Assembly: GCA_942486035.1 (NCBI GenBank)
Contig: CALNXK010000099.1
Coordinates: 1,181,001-1,245,000, forward strand
Source: Porites lobata
Taxonomy: Eukaryota; Cnidaria; Anthozoa; Scleractinia; Poritidae
DNA length: 64,000 bases
Direction: 5' to 3'
The notes beneath the pieces are model-generated. The model saw nothing but the letters and a program-made list of their open reading frames with translations. It was not told the origin of the DNA and did not search any database. Made by a program: the position numbers and the translations under genes. This document shows, in pieces, positions 47,694-59,600 of this stretch (the first letter of the stretch is position 1; the number at the start of each line of letters is the position of its first letter).

Positions 47694-50600
47694 ATGTATG
47701 CTACGAGCTTTCGTCAGTTACTACGCTTCCTTCTTTACTTTCTTTTTCTGAGAAGTTTTGTAACCGGGGAAGAGGACAGGATTGATCGCCTCGATATCAT
47801 CATCAAGGAGGAAAACAAATTTCCATGGGAAAGCATAAGACTTCCGCAGACTTTATTTCCTTTGAATTACAACATCAGATTGGACACGGACTTAAAATTA
47901 TTCTATGTAAAGGGAACAGTTGGTATAACAGTCAAGTGTGCAAAGCAAACAGCTAATATTATTCTTCATCTTAGAGACATGAATGTCACGAATACAGCAG
48001 TCTTTGAGAAAAGAAAACAAGATGTAGATGTTTCTGATGATGTGCCAGATGAAGAACTAATTAAAAGGTTAAAGAAAGGACAGCAAGATAGAGAATTGAA
48101 CGTCGTAGGAACGATGAGTGATAAGACTCTTGAAATGTTTCTTATTAAAGTAAACGAGGAACTTATCCCAGGACAAACTTACATGATTCACATTGAATTC
48201 AATTATCCCCTAAAGGATACTCCGTATGGGTTTTATAGAAGCTCCTACACTGCACAAAATGGAAAAAAAAGGTGAGTGAAGCGTCGTTAGTAAAGTGTTT
48301 GATTTATCTTTCTACAGTGGAATCCCGTTCTCGTGAAGAGTATCATTGAGATACTTATGCCCTCACCATTATTGAATTTTACATCTGTTCGTGGAATGAA
48401 AAACCTATGACATATGATATGAAAAATGAAAAAAAACAAAAACAACAAAAACAACAACAACAACAAAAAAAAACACTCCAGGCGGATAGAGGCTAAAGGA
48501 AGAGGTAGCCAAATTCACTGATGCAGCCTAAGAAGACGGACCAATACAATATACCAATGGCTTACCTTAGCTAAGATAAAATCCTTAGTGATCGCTGATC
48601 AGAATCAGAGGCAGCAAGACTAATTGTCACAAAGTTACTCATACATCATAATTGGTTCTTAATAAAACATCAACCAACCTTCTGTAAAAAACATTTTTCC
48701 TCTTTCATTTTTCAAGTCAATGCAGCAGTAAACTACCAACAGTTATTTGGTCCTTTTTTTTCTGTATTTGTCTTTTTGATAATGCATGTTTATTATTTAA
48801 CAATTAATGAATGAGGCTCAGTATCCACCACCAGCCACGGACACTGAGGTAAATAATTGTTTTAGTATATACTAAAACAGTGAGATAATTGAGGGCAGAA
48901 ATGGCCCCGGTCGTCGCTTTTTCTTGCGGACAAATAAAACTTTTGAAGGTATTTGTTTAGCTCTTGCGGGGAAATTTCTTCAAAAGGAGTTGTGAATTTT
49001 TTTGTATTTAAAGTCATTCTGTAAAAAAGATTATTAAATTTAGTTTTAAACTTATTTATGAACAAGTCAACTAAATAAAGTAACACAAGACTTCAGCTTA
49101 ATTTGCATTTGTAAGCAAAAAACGTTTTCACCGGTTTTATCGATAAATAGACCTTGGGCGCGATCCATTCAACCAAAATTTCCGGAAATTTCGGTCCAAA
49201 ACTCAAGGGATCGGTTCGGTCCAACCGGAAAAGTTTCGAAAAAACAGGTCCACCTTTTGAGGTTGTCCTCTTTTCCCGGTCGGACTGGGCTGAATTTTGG
49301 TTGAATGGATCGCGCCCCTTGTCACGGTTTTCGACGCCATCTTGACGAGTAGGCAAACGCGTGCGAAATTACAGTGTTTGTATGAGAATCTAATTTCGAA
49401 TAATTTCCGTAAAATGGCTGTTCCGAAAAAATATGATTTGTAACCTAAAGCTTCATTCCTAAGGATTCTACTGAAAAAATTTGAGGGCGTTACATGCACG
49501 AGTAGACCTAGAACCACTTTTTAATTTCCTATCCATTTGTCTGTAAGAAAGTCCCCTGAAAATTACAGACAAATATATGGAAAATCTAAAGCAAGCCTCT
49601 GGAGAAATTTAGCACAGGTACGCCCCCAATTTTTTTAGGTCAATCCTTTGCTTTGTAGCCTTAGTTTACAATTGATATTTTTTTCAGAACGGCCATTTTA
49701 CCGAAATTATTCGACAATAGATCTTATTTTCATACAAATACTGTAATTTCTCACACGTTTGCCTACTCATCAAGATGGCGTCGAAAACCGTGACAAGGTC
49801 TATTCAAGTCAAAAAGACAAAAAGCTTTCCCTGTTAAAACTTAAAAACTGAACTTCATCTTCTTCGTGTATTTCGGGAACAGCTTGCTTGATTAATTGTG
49901 AAATTTCGTTGTTTGCTACAGCGTCAAACGGGGAAGGCATTTTGGTCGCAACTTACGCGAGTTTGGAGTAGCTCGCTCGCTCGGACTGGAACCGGAGTTG
50001 AATCGGTGAATAGTGCAGGATATTCGCTGATTGAGTGGCCAATCAGAGCGCGCGGAAAACAATATCCACTGTTTTAGTGTATACTAAATTTATTTATTTT
50101 TTTATGTGAGCACATATGTATTACATTAGAAACAGTAAAACAAATGCACATTAGTTCAAAATTAAAGGCTAAAAATTAATTACAATCAAGTGGTTAACGA
50201 GCAGAACAAGTTTACAAAGTGACTTAACGGCTTATGACCACAATAATGATTGAAAAGTTGATTTCTCAATCAGTCAGTCACACAAACCGGCTTGGAAGAA
50301 AAAAATCAGAGTATTCCCAGAAGAAGTCGAACTGTTACTACTGAGTCCAGATACTGTAACCAATAAGCTACTGAAGACTCAATGGAACCAAACTACCATG
50401 TCTAATAGGTTCATCTGACAAAAAATCCCGAATCCTGTCGGTATCGTCGGTATGTGCTTATTGCGCTATGATATAGATGTGATGGTGTGTTTTGAGCCTG
50501 TTGAATACATGAGAGAGATGACAAGGCCTGATTTTTGTCTTTCGAACCGCCTGTGCAACTGATTGAAAGGTCATCTTCTCATGTATGTGTATAAGCTCAT

Positions 50601-53600
50601 TAACTGGTTCAGTTAATTTTTGCCAGTGCAATCACCTATTGAAATTAAAAACGTTGATCATCTTGTCATCAATAATTATGAAAAGTATGTTATCTAACCA
50701 TTAAATGTTTTTAGGGTTACCTCTATAGGGTACTTCATGGATCAGGGCTCCGCGTTTCTTCCTCTCCCGCTCAATAGCTAGTCTTCTTGAGGCACCATAA
50801 AAGCACAAACTCAAAAGAATGAACTTTCCTGCATGAAACCTGCTTTAATACTGAGACAGAAACCAGTCATTGTTTTCGGTCAGACGTTTTTATTTCTAGC
50901 CGCACTCACTATTGCAATAGCTAGCCTACTTTAAGGGTTGCCGGCGTATCAAATTCAGAAACTTCAAGGAGTTCAGAAGTCTCCTGCACGTCTTGTGTTC
51001 GAAGAAAGCAAATTCCGTCATATTACACCAGTGCTAAGAGCCCTGCACTGGTTACCCGTCGCGTATCACATTTACTGGCCTTCCTGTGCCATGCCCAGTC
51101 ATTAATCCCGTTTAGGTTGTCTCAGCTGAAAAAAGGACATTGTTAATTACTAGCCCAGTAGCCTAGAACTGAGGCGTTGGGTGTTTCCATAAATAATTTT
51201 TCTCTATTTTTGCAGCTTCTGTTAAAGGCGTTCTAAATTACTTGATCAATTGAAACTGAGTTATTTTATTTCAGATACCTGGCTGTCTCGGTTTTTGAGC
51301 CCATTTTTGCCCGACGGGCTTTCCCCTGCTTTGACGAGCCTGCAATGAAGGCTACGTTTACGGTGACCATTATAAGAGAGGGACAATACAACGCTCTTTC
51401 TAATATGCCTAAATATAAAACGGTGAGTACTCACCTACATGTATACGTATCTCATAGGAAAGATTAACAGTAAACTTCTGTTAAGGTGAAATTAAATATA
51501 TATTTCTAGCCAGATTCCTGATAACGTTATCGCCCAATGGACCTTTTTCGTCGAACAGTTTTATCTCCAAGTAGCTATTGCCTTTTGACGCTTTTTCACT
51601 CAAATGACTGCAAATTTCGTCAGGTTGGTTTTCAAAAAATCGTCTAGATATATATTCTAAATTTCGGCATCATCGTTCTAAAACTCCCTGCCGTAGCCAG
51701 ACGAGAATTATTGCGAATCAATGTATAGCTTTCCGTAGCTGAACTAGGCAAAATTAAATTTATTCCCTTACTCAGTTTTAAAGCCTTTCTGAATCACCAC
51801 CACCACTACTAACACCATCACCACCACCACTTCCACCACCACAACCCCCATAGAACTCTAAATGTGGTGTTGGTGATGTTTTGCAACAAGGTAGTGGCGA
51901 CAAAAATAGAAATGTGGAGATGGTACAGGGATATCAGCTAAGGAACTCGAATGTTAATAATAATAATCCTTATTTATCCATCTTTAAAAATGACATATAT
52001 TTTTGGATTTACAATAATAATAAAGTTAATTAACAATTATTCCTCGAGCCCGAAGGGACTCTGAATCAATAGCCCATGAGGCCGAAGGCCGAATGGGCTA
52101 TTGACTCAGAGGCCACAAGGGCGAGAGGAATACCGTATTCACCCGCGGATAGGCCGCACTTTTTTCCCGAAAAAATGGGACCCAAATTAGGGTTGCGGCC
52201 TATACGCGGGTACAAGCGTTTTGACACCTCATTAATATGCAAGAGATCTCACGGTCGTACACTAAATTGGCGTTTTAATGTTCGCTTTCAATTGTTACTA
52301 ACTTACAACACATACAACTAAACACTAAGTCCATATCTTCGAAGAATCTTGGATTTTGTCTTTAAGTATTCTGTATATAAAATGTTAGCGAAAAGGCGTT
52401 TCAGTTTATAGTTTGAATATTTTCACGTTCATGTAGAAATTATTGTCAAAAATAAATTTGACTTGATACGCATTAGCTGTTGTTGATTTCCAACTTCGGT
52501 TTATTTATCCCGGTACTCGACCTCACTATTTTTTTTTCCCATGAAAACCATTGAAAGTTTGGGGTGCGGCCTATACGTGGGTGCGGCCTATCCGCGGGTA
52601 AATACGGTAATTGTTTTAGTAAAATCCAACTTGTTGGTTAAAAATACCCAGACAAAGCAACTTGCATAGCTACAGTCCCAGACAAAAATAGTTGGGACAG
52701 TTAACGCAAAAGCCGTTTTTTCCCTTCCCGTGCTTTCCTTTTCTCTCCCAATGTTGTTTATTGCCATTCAGTCGGCAAACGCGATTTGAGCCGCCAACGT
52801 GTTTTTGTTTCTGTAGCAAAACTGGCCGCCACTGTTTTGCTTCTAAAGTGGGCTATAACATATAGCCTAGTTGTATCTCAACCAATCGGAAGGCAGCCTC
52901 GATAATAGACCACTAGTTGGATTAAAAATATACAGATCATAAAAGGAGGAGTAAGTCTTGCAGCTCTTGCCATAAACGAGTTAGTATGACGTCTTTGCGT
53001 TCCTGACTTTGGTATTGCTACTAAACCTGATTTAGAAGTAGTATAGGAGGGACCGAATTATCCTTATTTTTGCGCAGGAATCTCATTAGCGTGCGCAGGA
53101 ATAAATTAACGTCGCTGACGTCATAGGCTATTGTGTTGATCTCATGAATATAATGCGGAAGAATAAATTAGTGTCGATGACGCAAGAGTCTTTCGTCTTT
53201 ATTCATAGTGCGGTGATTGTAGAATCTATTCTATCTTCCAAATAAAAGCGCGCTCTCCGTTCAGCATATTACTCTTGCAATCGCTTTGCTAAGGAAACAA
53301 GTTCGCTTGCCTAACTAAAAATTCGGTTATAAACAAAACTCAGACGCAAAAAATGGAGCTCAAACTCTTTATTTCAATCTATTGCAAACAGTGCTCTCTT
53401 TATAAAATTACTTTATCTTGATGTCTTGTTACACGCTCTGTTAACCAGTAGTAATTTACATCTGACTCATGCCTCTTTTGTGCTCTCGCAAATTAAACAA
53501 TCATGCTTAAGTCCTCTAACAAAAAGATAAGGTACCGTTTCATACACAATTGTTAGGTCTATTGAAAAATAAAATATTCCACTGCAAAGTGCATCGACAA

Positions 53601-56600
53601 CCGTTTAATTAATTTGTTATTGGTCTATCGAGCATTCGTTTGGTTCTTTTCTAGGATAGATCTTACGCTGGGATCGTCCTTGTGTAAATAAATCCATTTC
53701 GATTTTCCATTGCAATAGTGTCTTATTTTCACAGGCCAGTAATTTCCATACGAGTACGATGGAAGATACGGATCATAAAGATGTCTGGCAATGCGGTACA
53801 TTTCCGTGATCCCAAAGTCGTTTGGTAGGGTTTGGCATCGGGGCCCTCCTTGCATATAATTTTGTACAACGGGATAGGCTGCTTCAGACCAGACTGCATC
53901 AAAAGGAAATGGCCGTGACCTTTTTACAATTGGCGGGGAAGATTTGACTACAGGAGGCGATTTTACTGCTTATCTAGCTTCGCAGGCAATGTTTTCCTCG
54001 TAACTGGTCGTTTTGACGGTTTCGACCGATTTTGCGGAGCTGTTAATAGTCGGATATCGACGACAAGAGCCGAAAATGTCACTCAATACTTGCTTATTTG
54101 CCACCGTGTCCGGTTTATTATCTACAAAGATGTAACCGTAAGGCCTCTCTGTTTCATGATAATAAGCTGTCATGAATCGTTGGCGATTCTTATCAAACAT
54201 ACGCTCAGCAACAATTCCGATTTGTTTCCGATCGCTAGGACTTCGGAAAAGAGCCATGTACTGTGCATTCCGACTGATATCGGTGTTAAATTTTCCCTTG
54301 GGGAACATATTCTGAAGGAGCAGTATGACGCTGGCATTTCTATGGCGACCTTGGGTAAACAACCGAGAAACGATGGGGCTTTCGATCGCTTCTGCCATTA
54401 GGTCATCAAAGATGATAACGTTGTTGTATTTTGGGTCAATTTCTCGCAGATCTTCTTGAAATGTGGTAAGGCCACGAAAAAATTTAATGTCCTTTCCGAT
54501 CGCTGATTTCAAAGCTTCGTATCTATCTTGCCACTGACTGTAATACCATAAAATGCGACGGGGCTTGTTGGTTTCGTAGACAATACGATCTCTCGTTAGA
54601 ATCTGTTCTACGAAAACTGTTTTCCCTGATTGACTTGGTCGAACCACAAGGAGTGAGAGCTTATGGCGAAACATAAAATCTGGATAAGACTCGGTTGCCA
54701 AGGAAACATCACGGGAAAGCTTTACCTTCTTCGCAGTAGAAGAAGTTTTCGGCGTTTCGTTTACTGGTCTTCTTCTTTTTCTTGGTTCACATATTTTTCT
54801 CGTGGAACTAGATGAACAACGAGGTAAGTCGACGCTTGTAGAAATATATTCTCTTTTTGATTCCCAAGAAACCTTAGCCTCTTTTCACAGTCGTGTTTGT
54901 CTTGGTCCGGTTAAGTCATGGACAATTTCAAGATGAGAACTCAAGTTGGACACACCAGGTTTGCCACATAGCGGACAAATTCGAGGAAACGTTCGAGTCA
55001 TGACTTATGAAAAATGACTCACAGTTAACAGAATCATTTCATATATAGTTATTTTACAATGGTGGGGAGTACTTAAGAGAATTCAGGGGTACAGGAGGGG
55101 TACAGGAAGGGTACAGGAAGGGTACAGTAGGGGTACAGGAAGGGTACAGGAGGGGTACAGGAGGGGTACAGTAGGGGTACAGGAAGGGTACAGTAGGGGT
55201 ACAGGAAGGGTACAGTAGTGGTACAGGAGGGGTACAGTAGGGGTACAGGAGGGGTACAGTAGGGGTACAGGAAGGGTACAGGAGGGGTACAGTAGGGGTA
55301 CAGGAGGGGTACAATGATAGAGTACCGTTGTGCTTTGCAGCCGTGCCTCCATCGATAGCTATAAAAGAAGTAAGCCGCTGTTTCTGATTCAGTCAGTTCT
55401 TAAACCTCGTGCAGTTCGGATCACAATGTTCAGCAATTATAATCATTTCGTTCAAAAAGGATATGGACACTTTGAAGATGATGACGACGATATTGAAAGC
55501 TCACAAGAAAGCGAACAATCATCTCAAAGTTCTCAATCTAGCGAAGAAATGGACTCTTCCGGAGAGGAGGAGGAGGAGCATGTAGATCCTTGGTCACGCA
55601 TTCAAAATGAAGTTTGTAATCGCCAGGAAGCCCAGCTCGAAGCTCTGATCAACGAGTATGAACAAAACGGAGACTCGCCTGAAGTGGCCCGCATTAAAGC
55701 TGAAAATGCTTTGCTTCCAGTATATAGAAAGGAATTGAGAAAAGTGTTCTTAGAGTTTTTAGAGTGGATGCATGCCATGAAGAAAGATCCGACATTCCGA
55801 AAAGTGATGGAAACCCGCCAAGATCTCAAAGACACAGAAGGATATGACTGGCCGGAATCAACAGAACTTGCCATCGATAAGCGGAAATTCTTACTCAATC
55901 GATTGTTTGTCAAACAAACTGTTCCCGAAGACTAAGCCGGAACTCTGTCTATTCATCTATTGTTGTAACACTTTGATGGTTTTGTTATCAATAAATGTAT
56001 TTTTTAACCGAAACAAAGGTGTAGTCTGGTTGTAGCACGCGCGTATTAATCCCACCATTGTTTATATATAATTGAGTTGATTCCCGTGGATAATTTATGC
56101 GACAAGCGTTCATGTTGGCTCAGTGTATATTAAATTAGTTTGCGATGAATAATAAAATACAGTTCGCTTGCGTTCGTTTTGTTTCGAATGATACAGGTCT
56201 AAAAGGAAAAAGGCCAACCTGTTAATGGTTAACGCTCGATACCACAGTCTAGAAACGTTTGAAGGTTGAATTATATTGACAAAACAGAATCAATGGTTTT
56301 GTAGAATAAAAATATTTATCTTTGGTCACAGTGAATAGTTTTAAGTCGAGTACTGTTTTCGGACCGTTGACTAGTATGTTTGGAAGCTATCCGCTCAAAA
56401 ATATTGTTTACTGGAGTTTGTGACATTAATAAAATGCTGAACGGAGAGCGCGCTTTTATTTGGAAGATAGAATAGATTCTACAATCACCGCACTATGAAT
56501 AAAGACGAAAGACTTTTGCGTCATCGACACTAATTTATTCTTCCGCATTTTATTCATGAGATCAACACAATAGCCTAATGAGATTCCTGCGCAAAAATAA

Positions 56601-59600
56601 GGATAATTCGGTCCCTCCTATACTACTTTTAGATCTTAAGTTATAGCTGGGGCTGTTATTTGGCTTTGTGAGAAATATTTGATTTTGGCTGGTTAATATC
56701 ATGCACAGTTCTTTCTAATTCACGCTCTGTCGCTACGGTTATTAATGATGGTGCTTCTGGCGGAGGCAATCGGTAGAACTAAGCAAAGTAATGGTGGTGG
56801 TGGAGGAAAACAATGGAAAATGTTATTAAAGTTAAAAAAAAAACTACCTTTTATTAGAGCAAAATACTAAAGAAATAAAAGAGGACATTAGCACATTCAA
56901 ATTAAACATCTCGCAAACGTCTCAATATCTTCACTAGGCCGTCATTCCGCGAACTAAATCCACGGAATCGATTCACTTGAAACCGTGCGTTCTCTGCATA
57001 ACTCGTTTGATGCCAAAAGAGTCTGAAATTGACGTCTAAAAATAATCCTATCCAGTGTACTTGTGACACTAACAGGCCATGTATACTACTAAATACCTTA
57101 TTCACCTCGTCCGTTCGGCCATTACAGGGAAGACCTTGATCGGCCATGAAACACCAAGGCCTCAGTCTGAGATTTCCCTGTAATGACCTCACTTTCGGTT
57201 AATAGGTGGTGTTTAATGAAATCCTGTGAACACAAATCCAACATTTAACATTATAACTTAACAACTTGTGTATCATCTCTCCTTTCCAGGTTAAAATTGG
57301 AGAAGATTTATACGCTGATCATTTTAAAGAGTCAGTCAAGATGAGTACTTATTTGGTGGCGTTTGTTGTGAGCGACTTCAAGTCCATAGAAACTAATACA
57401 AGTAGTGGCATCAAGGTATGCGACTCGAATCATAACTTGAGCTTAAAAGAGAATTGAGAGAAACACGTACGATATTGAAAGAATTAGGTGATATAGCTAT
57501 TGTCGGAGACGTTCTCGGGAATAGAAGGTTCTGCGATCTCAAACGCAAATGTTTGCCAAGTTTTCCCCTTTGCTTAATCTCGAGATTTCTTCAGATTTAC
57601 TGTCAACGTACAAGGAAGTAAAATTATTGTATTTCCGTCAGGCCATGGGTTTTGCTTCTTATTGGACATTACTATACCACGAAATAGCGAAAAGAAACAC
57701 TGAAACACCGAAATAGCGAAATGAAACACCGAAACAGCTAATGATTTTCTTTTCGAACCAAGAAACTCACAAAATTGATAGTTGACAAAGCTCTAGCATT
57801 CGCTGAGACTCATGGATAACTTGCTTGCAATTCAACGACTAGGCAATCAAACGGGGAGAATGAAAAAGTGCATGGAAATATACCTGGACATACAGGAAAG
57901 AAACCCCGCGCCGAACTTGGCCAGTTGGGGAAGAAGCAACTCAACAAATGAGAGATCGATCATATCATCACCTCCACCCATATTGTTGTCTCGAGTGGAA
58001 GGATTGTCCCTTGCACTTCCAAGCCCACGGTACCCTTTGTTTAGCTAGTGTAGTGTATTTTTTACCCGGAGGGTACTCAAGAAAGTTTTTTATGGGAAGG
58101 CCCCGCCACGAGGTCCAACCCTTACCCTTTTATGTACTATTTTTGACAGAAAAGGCACCCCTTTCGTATACCCTCTATTGACAAATGGTAGCCCTTTTAT
58201 ATACCAAGTTTAGACCTTTCCGTCTCATTTTACTGCTGAAAATGCACTGTCTTTTAAATACAAATAAAAGGCACAAAACCAGAACGTTTCCTCAATTCTT
58301 TCACAGCCGTGATCTGTTTGTCCTTTAGGGCCCTTCAGACGAAAGCAGAGATTCCCCACCACTCCATTATTTTACTTCAACTAGTAAAATCCCTACCATT
58401 TCATAAACATGAAGCCTGAAAAAGATACTCCTTTTTGTCGGAACCCCCCTGTTGAGGCCATATGGGAAGGGGGGGGGGGGGGGAGAGGGAAAACAAAGGG
58501 CTTTATCGTCAATAATGATTTCCTTCTTCTGACACATGCGGCTAAAATCCCTGACGTGATTAGTCTCCCTCGCAGCCGTTTTTTGGATGTCACCGTGACA
58601 TCCAAAAAACGGCTGTGAGGGAGACTATGACTTGATAGGCAGTGAACTAATATGCAGTGTTCCACTTTAATTTCATTGTTTTGTTTTATGTACTTGTAAC
58701 TTTTTGGCACTAATTGTTACACTGTTTCACGGCTTAAAAAGAACCACTCTAATGTTGACCAGTTTTAACAACTCAGCTTGGAGAAACTTTTCACCAAGCA
58801 ATCCCACGAATAGGGTTGGCTGTTATCAGGAGCAAACCTAAGCCCAGTCTCCAGCTGTGGGTGTTTCGATGCGCCTGCGGTACTTCTTACCTGGGTGGGG
58901 AGTACCACGGGTGCTTCGAGGTTAAGTTTTGGTTAAGATTAAGATTTGGTCCGCGCATAGAAGCTATATCAACGAAGATCACAACCCACCTAACTTATAA
59001 TTTTTAAAATGTTAAACCATGAAAGAGTTTCCTCACTGGAGCAATATGTTAAGGTTTTCAAAGCTTTCAGGTCAGCGAAGATGTTATACCTGCCACATTT
59101 TTCTGAGACAAATGTATGGGGTTTTCGTCTTGTCATGAACGGAATTTCCGAAATTTCCGAAGATTTTCCGAAAGAAAAGCGGAAAGCGCAACATCAACAA
59201 CAAAAAAGTTACCATGAGGCGTGACTTGCGAACAAGCAACAAGGCGGCGTTGGGTAGATATCTGACGCAGATAAACTGGCCTCTGTTGTCCACTCCTCTG
59301 GTGAGCTGTGAAGAGAAATGGCAAGTCTTCCAAGACGTCATACATTCAGGCCTTGATACCATCATGCCTGCCAAACCAGTCAAGATCTGCTCGGCCGATG
59401 TTCCTTGGATAAACGAGGGTTTGAAATCTCTTATTATGAAGAGACAAAAGGAGTTCTGACTCAGCTCAGTTTAAATACTTTCATAACCTTGTCAACCGAC
59501 AAAGGAAAATCTGCAGAGGGAAATACTACGAGTCAAAGATCCAACACCTAAAAGGAGAAAACCCGTAAAGGTGGGGGAATGAAACAAAACGCCTGTGCAG

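Larger units (their letters stand above)
48861..50088. mobile_element. 1.2-kb element with TTTAGTATAYACTAAAACAGTG termini, nested insertions inside
   Basis: The left TTTAGTATATACTAAAACAG (continuing TG) is inverted at the right (CACTGTTTTAGTGTATACTA then AA). Each terminus is itself palindromic (TTTAGTATAYACTAAA). Inside lie the 49156-49317 and 49318-49800 elements. No transposase. Confidence 0.65.
53037..56627. mobile_element. 3.6-kb Polinton/Maverick-like element with TIRs and 6-bp TSD
   Basis: Terminal inverted repeats 53037-53267 and 56434-56627, beginning AGTAGTATAGGAGGGACCG; the left arm carries about 37 bp more (GTGCGCAGGAATAAATTAAC region). Both sides are flanked by TTTAGA (53031-53036 and 56628-56633), a perfect 6-bp target duplication. 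Polintons are known for 6-bp duplications, TIRs of hundreds of bases with 5'-AG ends, and an A32/FtsK-type packaging ATPase. Here only the ATPase-like frame and an acidic protein are present: no DNA polymerase B, integrase, protease or recognisable capsid gene. It is therefore non-autonomous, a shrunken derivative or an undescribed small virus-like relative. It lies in intron 2 of gene 3. Confidence 0.75.

Noticed and set aside
54885..54887. TGA as a selenocysteine or programmed readthrough codon in the ATPase frame
   Set aside because: No supporting structure was seen, and a second in-frame stop and a damaged Walker A motif make ordinary decay, or separate genes, simpler.
55054..55352. Two minus-strand open frames of Cys/Pro/Tyr/Leu-rich repeats (VPLLYPSCTPT)
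   Set aside because: They are translations of the 12-bp minisatellite, whose unit length is a multiple of three, so frames stay open by arithmetic. They also overlap the promoter of the acidic-protein gene.
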